64,000 bases of DNA, taken from Stentor roeselii (Eukaryota > Ciliophora > Heterotrichea > Heterotrichida > Stentoridae). The notes under the pieces are model-generated. The model saw only the letters and a list, made by a program, of their open reading frames with translations, was not told the origin of the DNA and made no database searches. The stretch's first letter is position 1. The number at the start of each line of letters is the position of its first letter. The stretch spans positions 1 through 64,000 of the forward strand of contig RSEH01000161.1 in the NCBI GenBank assembly GCA_006503475.1, given 5' to 3'. This document shows positions 38,801 through 48,241 of the stretch, in pieces. The position numbers and the translations under genes were made by a program.

Positions 38801-41800
38801 GTTGATTTTTGGAATTATTCAATTTGGACTTGGAAACCTTGCCGATTCTGATGGAATGACTGAGGACCTGGAGGTTAGAGGGACATTATTCTTCATTGTT
38901 ATGAGTTTGAGTTTTTTGTTTAAAATTTTAGTGATGATGCAAAAACTTAATACTTTCACACTTTTTTCTCATTTTTTTACTTTATTATTGATAGGGTTTT
39001 GTGTTTTCTTGACTTTCTTTGGAAAACTTTCATCTTATAGTAACTCTTTATGCATATTTTCTAATCAGTCAGTATTTTGGATACTTGCTACTACTTTGCC
39101 ATTATGTTTAATTGCTTTTTACATGTTTTTTAGTGCGTTTTACTTCACAATAATCGAAATGAAATTCAAAAGTAAAATCGAAATGTTTAAAAATTGTTTG
39201 GAAAAAGTCTTTCATACACATAAAAAACTTAAAAAGAATAAAAACGTTGATGGACTTGAAATTTGCAGAAAAACTTTGAGTTTTAATTCAGAGTATCAAG
39301 AAATGAAATATAAAAACCATCTTTCCAAGATTCACCATCACAAGTTAAAAGTCATGATATGGCTTGTCAGTATTTTCATCTTGGTTTTTTTGTGCTTTTT
39401 ATATGCTGGGGTCGTGGAGTTGAAATTTAAACTATTCGCTGTTTTGCCTGCTTTCATGTCCTGCTCCTTTGCATTTATTACTCTAAAAAAAAAAATTAAT
39501 GGAGAAAAAGTGAACTTTTTGTTCTTTTTGTTTATTTTAGCAATTTTGATTATTTTTACTATTGTGAATGGATCTTATTTTACTATTCGTTTTACGGTTG
39601 TTCAAGTTTTGTTTAGTATTAGTCTGAGTTTCAGGTGGAAAACAGCAATTTTTCAAATATTTTCTTGCTTTATTCTTTCTTTCCTTGTTTCTTTGTATGT
39701 GTTGTTGAAGAAGTCCCAGAATGTAACTTTGATAGAATTTTTGAATGTAACAGCCTTAAATACAGGTATTTCTTTTTTATGTATATTTATAACCTATTCA
39801 ATTGATTTAACCAAAAGAAGCGAATACAGTTCTGTGCAAAAAACTAAAAAACAGTTCAAGAAGTCAGATCAGATCTTGGCACTACTCCTGCCACAGTTCG
39901 TGAAAAAAAGAGTAAATGATGGAGTCCGTTACATAGCAGATGACAAAGGAGTCGTTTCAGTCATTTTCTGTGATATCTGTGAATTCGATCAAATTATTCA
40001 AGACTACTCACAAACTGAACTCGTTTCTTTACTTGACGACTTGTTCAGTCGATTTGATAAAATCTGTCAAGACGTCGGTGTGTCTAAAATCGAAACTGTT
40101 GGAAAAACTTACTTGGCTTGTTCAGGACTTAAAGACTTTGACTCAGACCTCAGCTCTTCCATTAATGAAGTCAGTCATGCGAGAAGAGCTATTGAAATGG
40201 CTTTCGCTGTTTTACATGAAAGTAAAAAAACTATTTTAAAATCAGGAAATCACTTAAAAATGAAAATTGGAATACACTCAGGACCTGTCGTCGCAGGAGT
40301 CGTCGGGTACCACAAACCTCAGTTTTCATTAGTAGGAGACACAGTCAACACTGCAAGTCGGATGGCTTCAACTCTTGAGACTTATGATAATATTCAAATT
40401 TCTCAGAACACTTTAAAATTACTTCAAAATGATACTGAAGGTCTTCAATTCGAACCTAGAAACCCTGAAGTTAAAGGCAAAGGCAATATGAAGACTTTTT
40501 TAGTAAGAGCAACTCATAAGAGTTCAGGAAACCTGCAAGTAATTGCTGAATTATCTCAAACAATCAATAATACAAGCCCTAATATTATAAAACAAACATA
40601 TATTCCATATCAAAATATCCAAGATGACACATCATATCATGATTTCATTAAATCTTCATCATGGAGACAGAAAATATCAAGAATCTTCTGCATTGAGTCC
40701 ACAGCTGAAAAAGATTTTCAATCAAATAACCATAAAAATGACTTAAAATTACGAAAATTCGGTTTAATAACCTCAATGATGATTACTGCACATCTTATAA
40801 TATCCAGCTCAATTGAATACAAGATCTATTTTGATGATCAGGCCTTGTACCAGATGACTTATTTCATAATAGATGAATGCTTTTCTTTACTGTTTTTTAT
40901 CATCATTCATAAAATTCATAATATACGAATCATCAATTATATTTTAAATATGTTTTACTGGGCAGAAATGGTTCTATTTATAGGCTTCCAGTTTGCTTTT
41001 CCGAGGTATAACCAGACGGGCCTGTTGCTCTTTTATTTTAGGTTTTTATTGTTTAATTTTTGTAGTGGACTGCTTTTTATACAGTGCGTTATTTTAAACT
41101 TCTTCTTGATTTCAGTGCTAATAATCCAGCTATTCTTCTTCAGTCCTTCCATCGAAAACTATTTATATTCGTTATTCTTTGTCGTGTGCACTTTATATTC
41201 CAATTTTGTTAGAGAAAGAAATTTGCGTAAAGATTTTATTATCAGGTTCTTTCTTGAACTAGAAAATAAAAAAACAGATAAATTACTCACTTACATGCTA
41301 CCTTACAAAATTCTTAATAACTTAAAGGACGAAAAAACTCTCTTTGATCAACTTGAATCAGTAACTTTTATTTATGCTGATATTGTTGGATTTACTCAAT
41401 GGTCTTCCCAAAGAACCCCTGATCAAGTGATTGGAATGCTATCTGAGATGTTCACAAAATTTGACAAGATGTGCGTAGAGTTCGGACTTTATAAAGTTTA
41501 TACAATCGGAGACTGCTACGTTGCGATGAGTTACTCTAATGATCATCAATCACGTTTTCCAGAACAAGAGGCAGTTCAAGTTGCAAGATTCGCTTTTTCC
41601 CTTCTGGATTTGATTCAAGAAGTCAATTTGAAAATTGGCGCCAGTCTTAATATGAGGATTGGAATTCATACTGGAAATGCTGTTGGAGTCATCAATGGAA
41701 CTAATGTTGTCAGGTATGATGTTTATGGAAAAGATGTTATGATCGCTAATAAGATGGAAAGTCATGGAGTTCCTGGAAAGATTACTGTCAGTGAAAGAAC

Positions 41801-41909
41801 TAAAGAGTTAGTTGAGGGGATAAGTATGCAGGAGTTTTCTTTTGAGGAATTTAAAAATGTCAAGGCTTGGGATAGGACTATAAAAATGTTTAATATGAAT
41901 AGAAAATAG
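35844..41909 (+). CDS. P4-ATPase-like/guanylate cyclase fusion, tandem copy 2
   Basis: This 2,021-residue protein has the same layout as the copy upstream. The ATPase-like part is more decayed: the phosphorylation site reads DKCEV (about residue 382), the TGD motif reads TKD (about 652), and the hinge GDGxND reads GSLAGH (about 835). The flippase PISL proline in helix 4 is absent (NLISGSL). Cyclase 1 (about 1355-1560) keeps IETVGKTY and QFSLVGDTVN, and cyclase 2 (about 1830-2015) keeps ADIVGF and IGDCYVAM, so cyclase activity is expected. The first cyclase domain is almost identical in DNA to that of copy 1. Confidence 0.95.
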   Translation: MSFNFLPEVTIRKSLKSLPELEKRQKYQEIDPIHLTSSIPSPYLNNSISSSRYSWKSLIPKTIFEEFHNLSCFWLVLLIILNFSSRFKETSLGSYHFICLLGFLLTSLVQNFSETISQTRIDKKKNNEKVMIFKGSQFEEVENCNLRVGNVVLIRNNENVPADILLIAAKDENSLSLFDENLRETCIKKTFRKFEIESFTDYKKILDFLNSVESFRVSAPSASFDYFRAKVRFRGDPKTYIGDSSSLILRDSKVEGTDWIIGIAVYCGMDTKIMINSKVGERTRISKVEICINFLNLIYLVIVIIMVIVGVSLNQLNKNSLEDFSLLDSIFLHIVIYGNLISGSLSLTIKLSKVLFAVYLMKTKKIRIDPQIIDELGKVEYILTDKCEVLKGSKVKISVFAVKNQVFFQEVKSGKIVSKNLYKISKTNHTSKYLPSRYRSFDELSSQINTLDILDDFFIYLLISSVASSCFGHKKSPEEREIIKKMKKFGVFLEEIDEKLKILIINNKKYQFEIVWKFEEQYKKNAFIKINRINNSSTYFFISTSNLSSLKKTEEGQKYLKSFNPNFFECFKPIFFKFQEFSENQEKDLQLQMSLTKSHYNKNSKILKTFEFLSQNMKILGFIGFEYQKLNETKKVIKSLNKAGIKTWMITKDDEDSSILTAKSAGFFEKDSKVVVLNEQTNEDSCINILQDFLNIFISEKEDFKDLIDHRKSQGIYHSLTKKITSIKKIYKNQKKSSFSEKPSFQSISLKNLKKIKSFTSSKNMKISKNSNSYLVIDKTSFSTINSSPKALKFFVYSLFLAKSVCFSGFSPELNRRVVQIMRENFSFNPSVLVLGSLAGHSAMLGKASVSVAVISEKSRNFYFRADVLIPSFNHLEELILNQGQSFYLKISKIFHLFLLKEVIFIVILFLYQFSSAFSATFFTDFELFVTFELLVTFFPVMIFAVLNKNEGCIKEKSLFYAKNLENCFSRKNLVFYGVFGIFEGVLIFGIIQFGLGNLADSDGMTEDLEVRGTLFFIVMSLSFLFKILVMMQKLNTFTLFSHFFTLLLIGFCVFLTFFGKLSSYSNSLCIFSNQSVFWILATTLPLCLIAFYMFFSAFYFTIIEMKFKSKIEMFKNCLEKVFHTHKKLKKNKNVDGLEICRKTLSFNSEYQEMKYKNHLSKIHHHKLKVMIWLVSIFILVFLCFLYAGVVELKFKLFAVLPAFMSCSFAFITLKKKINGEKVNFLFFLFILAILIIFTIVNGSYFTIRFTVVQVLFSISLSFRWKTAIFQIFSCFILSFLVSLYVLLKKSQNVTLIEFLNVTALNTGISFLCIFITYSIDLTKRSEYSSVQKTKKQFKKSDQILALLLPQFVKKRVNDGVRYIADDKGVVSVIFCDICEFDQIIQDYSQTELVSLLDDLFSRFDKICQDVGVSKIETVGKTYLACSGLKDFDSDLSSSINEVSHARRAIEMAFAVLHESKKTILKSGNHLKMKIGIHSGPVVAGVVGYHKPQFSLVGDTVNTASRMASTLETYDNIQISQNTLKLLQNDTEGLQFEPRNPEVKGKGNMKTFLVRATHKSSGNLQVIAELSQTINNTSPNIIKQTYIPYQNIQDDTSYHDFIKSSSWRQKISRIFCIESTAEKDFQSNNHKNDLKLRKFGLITSMMITAHLIISSSIEYKIYFDDQALYQMTYFIIDECFSLLFFIIIHKIHNIRIINYILNMFYWAEMVLFIGFQFAFPRYNQTGLLLFYFRFLLFNFCSGLLFIQCVILNFFLISVLIIQLFFFSPSIENYLYSLFFVVCTLYSNFVRERNLRKDFIIRFFLELENKKTDKLLTYMLPYKILNNLKDEKTLFDQLESVTFIYADIVGFTQWSSQRTPDQVIGMLSEMFTKFDKMCVEFGLYKVYTIGDCYVAMSYSNDHQSRFPEQEAVQVARFAFSLLDLIQEVNLKIGASLNMRIGIHTGNAVGVINGTNVVRYDVYGKDVMIANKMESHGVPGKITVSERTKELVEGISMQEFSFEEFKNVKAWDRTIKMFNMNRK
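39894..40378 (+). repeat. Near-identical segment shared with copy 1, donor or recipient 2
   Basis: This is the partner of 33179-33663, at a spacing of 6,715 bp. Identity drops sharply on both sides, where the proteins differ at many positions. Shorter runs, such as the 26-bp stretch around CGTCGCAGGAGTCGTCGGGT, are also identical in copy 3 (about 46614). Confidence 0.88.
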
Positions 41910-42196
41910 TTTGATAGGATTTTATTCTCGAGATATTTCGATGACCTTTAAGAACTAAACTCAATAAGAGCTACCTTAGGTTTCTATATGAAACTTCAAT
42001 ATATTCTAAGTATTTTCGCATAATATAATTAATATAGGCGAACTGATAATCTCACATTTGCTTAGATATGCCAAATTATAAGGGTTTTCAAGATTACTTT
42101 AATTTATTTAATAAATATTCACTATTTTACTTATTTATAGTCAACAGAAACCATTTTGACTTACAGTAATCCCAGTAACTCAAATACTAATAAAGC
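41910..42196. other. Spacer between cyclase copies 2 and 3
   Basis: This 287-bp AT-rich spacer contains no visible gene or repeat. It should hold the promoter of copy 3. Confidence 0.5.
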
Positions 42197-45100
42197 ATGG
42201 CTGTTTCTAGAAGATTTGAACAAGAAAAAGCATCAATCAAATCTGAAAAATACCAAGAAATAGACACTCAAAGGTCATTTTTTACCCCATATCCATCAAA
42301 ACCTAACTACTCTTGCATTCCAAGCCTAACCATCTTTCTATTCCACACCCTTTACTCCGAATTCCAAAACATTTGGTACTTCTGGTTTATCCTCATTCTA
42401 ATCCTTTCATTTTACGACGAGTCAATCGATTTGAGTTTAAAACTTTCAAATTTGATAAGCTTTCTATTCATTATTTTCTATTCAATATTCCAGAAACTTC
42501 GAAAATTTTCTAAAAATGTAAAAAAAGAATCACTCAAAAATTCAGAAATAGTAAAAATTTGGAGTCCTTCTGGTTTTACCGAAGTTCCAGTTTCGACTCT
42601 AAAGCCTGGAGACCTGGTGACTTTAACCAAAGGAGAAGAAATTCCAGCTGATCTTCTTCTCATTTGGTGTGGAAATGAAAAAAATGCATTTTTTGACATG
42701 AAAAAATACTTCGGGCTTAGAGAATCCTTAGAAAAAAGACCGATGCAGGCTCTATATAAGCTTGAATCACTTGAAAATGATGAAATTTCTTTATTTTTAA
42801 GTCAAATTGAAAGCTTGGAAACCACTTTCCCATCACCTGATATGAAAAATTTCAAAGCGAAAATTCGGTTCAAAGGTGACCCGAAAGTAAATATTTCAGG
42901 AACAAATCAGTTGATTCTTGCAGGTTCCAAGTTGGTTTCATCAGACCCCATCGCAGGAATAGTAATTTTTTCAGGTTTTCAAACAAGTCTAAAACTGTCC
43001 CATAAAAGATCTGAAAAAAAATTATTTTCCCCATCAATTCAATTTTTAAACACTTTTCAGTTCTTTCATTTCCTAGTGACTTCCATATTGATAGTCATCA
43101 GTTGCATTGCAGGTGGTCAGTCAAATGATCCTCCAATTGAAATAGAAGAACTTTTCATTTGGAATGTCTTGATTTATTGCAATTTGGTTTCTTTGTCAAT
43201 GCTTGTTACTTTAAAACTATCAGGACTTCTGATGTCTTTTCAAATAAAGGGCAAGTTGCAGGGAATTCAAGTTGACCCTGAAGTGACAAGTGACCTTGGA
43301 CAAGTGGAATACCTTTTGGTTGATAAAGAAGAATTAGTTCAAAGAAAAGACATGAAAATAAGGACAATTAACATAGAAAATGAATGTTATATTAAAGAGT
43401 ATTCCCAAGAAAGGATAAGAAACCAGGCACCTAGTCCGACATCTTATTCAACAGAAGATGGAATCTTCACTTTCGACCATCTTGTCAGCATCTTCCAATC
43501 TGAAAAACTTCCTCATTACTACTTCGAGTTTATCTTCGCAGCTGCTCTTGACCAGCATGCTTTTTACAAAGAAAACGAAAAAACCAGCAACCAAAGCAAT
43601 AAAATAAAAAAAATTTTAACACGTTTAGGACTTACTTCATTAAACCCTGATAAAAAACAGTTAGTTCTTCAGCTGAAAACAAAAACTGCAAGTTTTAAAA
43701 TAATTGATGCGCATAAATCAAATAAGAATAATTTTTTACTGGTCTTATCTTCAGAGTCTTCTGAAATTTGGGCTCTTTCTAGGACCAACTCGAAATCATT
43801 TCTGTTTGTTGATGATTCGAAAAATCTTGCAGAGTCAACGAATTTAGATGGGCAGTGTTTAAAGACTTTTTATTATTTATCGAAATTTTCAATGAAAGAC
43901 CTGCCGAAGCTTTCAAGTGAATTGAAACTTGCGAGGAAGTCTTTGATAACTCCGGAAAAAAAAGTGAAGAAAGTTTATAAATCGTTTTTTTCTAATTCGG
44001 TTTTATTAGGCTTTCTTTCTTTTGACTACTCGAAAAATAAGCAGATGGCGAAGTCTTTAAAAAATATCAGGAATGAAGGGGTTAAGACTTGGGTAGTTTC
44101 AAGTGATAACTCTTTGAATACTTTTTTGGCTTGCAAGTCTTGCAAAACTATTGATTTGGAGTCGAGATTGATACATTTTACAAGGGTTTTCAATAAGTCT
44201 ATGGCAAGAAATACAATGTTGAAAGTTTTTAAAGATGAAAATTTGTTGGTTGATTGCCAGTTTTCTGTCAAAGACGATGAAAAAGAAAATGAAGACTTTT
44301 TAAGTGACCATGAAAAAAGTTTAGAGTTTTCAAGGATTTTGAAGGGAAAAAAACAAGACCTTTCATTTCGGAAGATGAAAAGAAACAGAACGATAAAATC
44401 TTTTATTGAACCTTCAAAAATCCCTGAAAAAACATTGAAAGCTTTTCAATTAAAACATGACTTTTTATGTAACTTTTCATTATTAATTGATTCCGAGTTT
44501 TTAGACAAGGTGCTTTTAGATGAAGAAAATCGAAAATTACTTGTGATTCTTCTTTTCCTAGCGAAATCAGTTTGTTTCGCAGGCCTCAGTTCAAACCAAA
44601 AGAAAGAAATCGTCAGGTTGGCCAAGGAAGACTTTTCTTTCAATCCAATAGTTTCAGCTTTAGGAGACTTTTGTGCAGACCCAGCTTTCTTATCCGAGGC
44701 TCACTTTTCAATATCATCTTCCCAATGCCCTGATTGTGAATCTTCAGTAAAACTCTCAAAATCCTCAGATATTGACGATTTGTTGATTTTTCATGGTGAG
44801 AGGTTTTCAGTAGTTTATTTCAAGATAGTTGTTTTGAGTATAGTTAAAAGTTTTACTATTTGCTTTGTTCTGTTCTTTTATCAAGGATTTAATAGCTTCA
44901 GTCCATGCATTTTGATAAGATTTGATGCTTTGGTTGTCTTTGAATTCGGAATTTCAGTAGTCTTGATGATTGCATTGATTTTTTCTCATCAAGGAAAAAT
45001 GGCTGAAAAGGAAGAGTTTAGGGAAAATTATGAACTGCCTGATTGGAAATTTTCAGATAAGAAGGGAATTCGGCCTTTTGGATTTAGTCAAAAAATGGAA

Positions 45101-48100
45101 ATTTTTGCAAGGTTTGCTGGATTCGCGATTGTGAAAGCATTGGTTTTAACAAGTTTTCTTGTTTTGGCCCCTGGATATGTTAGGAATAGGAAAGGGATGA
45201 CTGAGCAGTTTGAGATTGATGAAGTTTCAACCTTTTTAATTGTTGTTCTTGGATTTTTTATTGAAGTATTTTTGTTTTGTGAAAAGGCTTCTTGTGGGTT
45301 TATCACTGTTTTTGTCGGGTGTTTTGCGGCTCTTGTGATTTTTTGTTATTTTCAGTACTTTTTGGTTGATGGAATGCTTGTTGAGGTATTAAGTGAACCA
45401 CTTTTTTGGATTCAAGTTGTATTTATTGAGGTACTGGCCACAGTATACTTCTATTTCATTCTCAAAACATTTAAAAATCCATCCTCATCAAACACCTCAA
45501 GAATCCATTCATATACTTCAAATATAGAAAAAGTCGTAAAAAAATCAAGAAACATTTCAAAAAAAATTCTAAACTCAAATTCCCTAATTTTAGGTCTAAA
45601 GTCTTTGAAATTCGATTCAGATTTACAAGAGTTGAAATACCAAGAATTCCAAAGTGTTTTCATAAAAAACCAGTTGAAATTTGTGATAAGTCTAGTATCA
45701 TTAATCTGCCTGGTGTTCCTAGTACTTCAATTTTCTGATTCAATTGATTCAATAAAATATAAAATTTATTCAATTCTTCCTTCACTTTTTTCACTAGTCT
45801 TCGTGATCTGGATATTCCAAAAGAAAGTTGATTTATCGAAGCTCGTGTTTAGCTTTGGTATGTTTATTTTGTGTTTACTTATAATATATTCAGTTATAAA
45901 TGAATTGAAATCTGTTCTGAACTTTGTTTCTATTGAGGTGCTTTTTTGTATTATTTTTCATTTAAAATTCAAAATGACGGCGATTTTAGTTGTTTTGTTT
46001 TACTTTGGTTCCTCATTTGTGATCATCTATCTTTCAATTCAATTTGAATCAGATCTTTTGATTGATTTTCAGTTGTTGTTTATTACTTTTTTCATTAGCT
46101 GCTTGTTGTTATTTATTTCTTATCTTATTGACTTAAGTAAGAGACAAGAATATATATTTATTCAGCAAAGTGAAAGAATGTTCAAGAAATCTAGTCAGAT
46201 TCTCAGTTACCTCCTTCCTGAGTTTGTAAAAAAAAGAGTTAATGATGGAGTTAGATATATTGCTGAGGAAAAAGGAGTGGTTTCAGTAATTTTCTGCGAT
46301 ATTTGCGAATTCGACAAAATAATAGAAGACTACTCACAATCAGAACTAGTCGCATTACTCGACGATCTTTTCAGTCGATTCGATAAAATCTGCCAAGAAG
46401 TAGGTGTGTCTAAAATCGAAACAGTAGGAAAAACATATCTAGCATGTTCAGGACTGAAAGATTTCGACTCAGACTTAAGTCCATCAATAAAAGAAGTGAC
46501 TCACGCAAGAAGAGCACTGGAGATGGCATTCTCTGTTTTACATGAAAGTAAAAAAACAATATTAAAATCAGGAAATCGCTTAAAAATGAAGATCGGAATC
46601 CACTCAGGCCCTGTCGTCGCAGGAGTCGTCGGGTACCACAAGCCTCAGTTCTCCTTAGTGGGAGACACAGTCAACACCGCCAGTCGAATGGCTTCAACAC
46701 TTGAAACTTATGACCAGGTCCAGATTTCACTTGAAACTTTTACACTTTTAGAAAATGACACTGAAGGTTTTTTATTTACTAATAATTATCCGGAAGTTAA
46801 AGGAAAAGGAAAAATGAAGACTTTTATTGTACAGGCTGAAGTTGGGGAAAATGTGATGCAGGCGAAAGGGTCGAGTTTTAGTTTAGCTTCTACGAGTTTT
46901 GAAAAATCTGTGAAACATAAAAAAATTATTAAGGAAGATGAGGTGGAAGTGTCATGGTTTTCTTATTTTCGAAATAATTCTTTGACTTTAAGAGAAAAAC
47001 TTGTTCAGATATTTTATTTAGAGTCTCAAACAGATAAAGAATTTCAGCAATTTTTTGATACACATACCAGAAGTTTGCAATTGGTTGGTCTTTTGATCTC
47101 ATTTTTCCATAACTTATTTTCAATAATAGCCTCATCGATCCAGTATTCCTCATCCAGAAGTAACTCATCATTATCAACTCTTCTTCTTTACACCTGCGAA
47201 GAATTTCTAACAATTCTTCTTATATTTTACCTGAAATTCCAAAAAAGTTCAAAAATCCTTTTTTTCACTCTTCAATTTATTTTGATCTCAGAAATCCTGA
47301 TATTTTTCATAAAAGACTTAAAAAAAGAAATAAACTTTCAAATATCCCTTCTTCTATTTTTCCTTCGTTTTCTTCAACTGAACTTTTGCACAAGTTTCCT
47401 CTTTTTCCGAAACCTTTTAACAAACCTGATATCAATTTCTCTACTAATATCAAAACTCTCTCTTCTCAACGACTCAGCTGATAACTATTTATTCTCATTT
47501 TTCTTTATAATCTGCACTTTATTCTCAACTTACTTCCGAGAAGCGAAGCTTCGAAAAGACTTCAGACTTCGAGAAAAGTTTCAAAAAGAACATAAAAAAA
47601 CCGAGGGTCTTTTAAACCAGATGCTTCCTTCTCAAGTCGTGTTTAAACTGCAGAGAGAAGTGAATGTAGTGGAAAATATCTCAACAGTGACAGTGATCTA
47701 CGCAGACATCGTGGGCTTTACCCAATGGTCTTCAACTCGAAGTCCACCTGAAGTGATTTCAATGCTTTCAGAGCTTTTCACTCGTTTCGACCGTCTTTGT
47801 CTCGAGTTTTCAGTTTACAAGGTCTACACAATTGGCGACTGTTACGTCGCCATGGGTTATGAAGGGAAAGACAGAAGAAACCCTGTGAAAGAAGCAGTTA
47901 TGACCATGAACTTCGCTTTTGAGTTATTGAAAGTAATTCAAGAAGTTAATGAGAAGATTGATGCAGGGCTTAATATGAGAATTGGTCTTCATACTGGAGA
48001 CATCATCGGGGCGATCACAGGGACGAACATCGTCAGATATGACATCTACGGCAAAGACGTCTTAATTGCGAATAAAATGGAAAGTAACGGCCTGGCTGGA

Positions 48101-48241
48101 ATGATTCACGTCAGTGAAAAAACGAAAGAATTGATAGAATCAACAACTGAAGACCTTTTCAACTTCTCTCAGTTCAAACAAGTGAAAACCTGGGACTCTT
48201 TCATTACGACTTACATGGTGAGTAAAACTATTCATTCTTAA
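42197..48241 (+). CDS. P4-ATPase-like/guanylate cyclase fusion, tandem copy 3
   Basis: This 2,014-residue protein is the most diverged of the three. The ATPase-like region has DKEEL in place of DKTGT (about residue 374), SSD in place of TGD (about 635) and GDFCAD in place of GDGxND (about 822). Its N-terminus lacks part of the Ser/Asn block seen in the other copies. Cyclase 1 (about 1340-1545) has FCDICEF, IETVGKTY and QFSLVGDTVN, and cyclase 2 (about 1825-2010) has YADIVGF, IGDCYVAM and RYDIYGKD, so a GTP-using active site should form. The stop overlaps the stop of the convergent neighbour by 4 bp. Confidence 0.95.
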   Translation: MAVSRRFEQEKASIKSEKYQEIDTQRSFFTPYPSKPNYSCIPSLTIFLFHTLYSEFQNIWYFWFILILILSFYDESIDLSLKLSNLISFLFIIFYSIFQKLRKFSKNVKKESLKNSEIVKIWSPSGFTEVPVSTLKPGDLVTLTKGEEIPADLLLIWCGNEKNAFFDMKKYFGLRESLEKRPMQALYKLESLENDEISLFLSQIESLETTFPSPDMKNFKAKIRFKGDPKVNISGTNQLILAGSKLVSSDPIAGIVIFSGFQTSLKLSHKRSEKKLFSPSIQFLNTFQFFHFLVTSILIVISCIAGGQSNDPPIEIEELFIWNVLIYCNLVSLSMLVTLKLSGLLMSFQIKGKLQGIQVDPEVTSDLGQVEYLLVDKEELVQRKDMKIRTINIENECYIKEYSQERIRNQAPSPTSYSTEDGIFTFDHLVSIFQSEKLPHYYFEFIFAAALDQHAFYKENEKTSNQSNKIKKILTRLGLTSLNPDKKQLVLQLKTKTASFKIIDAHKSNKNNFLLVLSSESSEIWALSRTNSKSFLFVDDSKNLAESTNLDGQCLKTFYYLSKFSMKDLPKLSSELKLARKSLITPEKKVKKVYKSFFSNSVLLGFLSFDYSKNKQMAKSLKNIRNEGVKTWVVSSDNSLNTFLACKSCKTIDLESRLIHFTRVFNKSMARNTMLKVFKDENLLVDCQFSVKDDEKENEDFLSDHEKSLEFSRILKGKKQDLSFRKMKRNRTIKSFIEPSKIPEKTLKAFQLKHDFLCNFSLLIDSEFLDKVLLDEENRKLLVILLFLAKSVCFAGLSSNQKKEIVRLAKEDFSFNPIVSALGDFCADPAFLSEAHFSISSSQCPDCESSVKLSKSSDIDDLLIFHGERFSVVYFKIVVLSIVKSFTICFVLFFYQGFNSFSPCILIRFDALVVFEFGISVVLMIALIFSHQGKMAEKEEFRENYELPDWKFSDKKGIRPFGFSQKMEIFARFAGFAIVKALVLTSFLVLAPGYVRNRKGMTEQFEIDEVSTFLIVVLGFFIEVFLFCEKASCGFITVFVGCFAALVIFCYFQYFLVDGMLVEVLSEPLFWIQVVFIEVLATVYFYFILKTFKNPSSSNTSRIHSYTSNIEKVVKKSRNISKKILNSNSLILGLKSLKFDSDLQELKYQEFQSVFIKNQLKFVISLVSLICLVFLVLQFSDSIDSIKYKIYSILPSLFSLVFVIWIFQKKVDLSKLVFSFGMFILCLLIIYSVINELKSVLNFVSIEVLFCIIFHLKFKMTAILVVLFYFGSSFVIIYLSIQFESDLLIDFQLLFITFFISCLLLFISYLIDLSKRQEYIFIQQSERMFKKSSQILSYLLPEFVKKRVNDGVRYIAEEKGVVSVIFCDICEFDKIIEDYSQSELVALLDDLFSRFDKICQEVGVSKIETVGKTYLACSGLKDFDSDLSPSIKEVTHARRALEMAFSVLHESKKTILKSGNRLKMKIGIHSGPVVAGVVGYHKPQFSLVGDTVNTASRMASTLETYDQVQISLETFTLLENDTEGFLFTNNYPEVKGKGKMKTFIVQAEVGENVMQAKGSSFSLASTSFEKSVKHKKIIKEDEVEVSWFSYFRNNSLTLREKLVQIFYLESQTDKEFQQFFDTHTRSLQLVGLLISFFHNLFSIIASSIQYSSSRSNSSLSTLLLYTCEEFLTILLIFYLKFQKSSKILFFTLQFILISEILIFFIKDLKKEINFQISLLLFFLRFLQLNFCTSFLFFRNLLTNLISISLLISKLSLLNDSADNYLFSFFFIICTLFSTYFREAKLRKDFRLREKFQKEHKKTEGLLNQMLPSQVVFKLQREVNVVENISTVTVIYADIVGFTQWSSTRSPPEVISMLSELFTRFDRLCLEFSVYKVYTIGDCYVAMGYEGKDRRNPVKEAVMTMNFAFELLKVIQEVNEKIDAGLNMRIGLHTGDIIGAITGTNIVRYDIYGKDVLIANKMESNGLAGMIHVSEKTKELIESTTEDLFNFSQFKQVKTWDSFITTYMVSKTIHS

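Noticed and set aside
29114-48241. Active lipid flippase function for the cyclase fusions
   Set aside because: The DKTGT, DGET and PISL motifs needed for the P4-ATPase cycle are altered or missing in all three copies.
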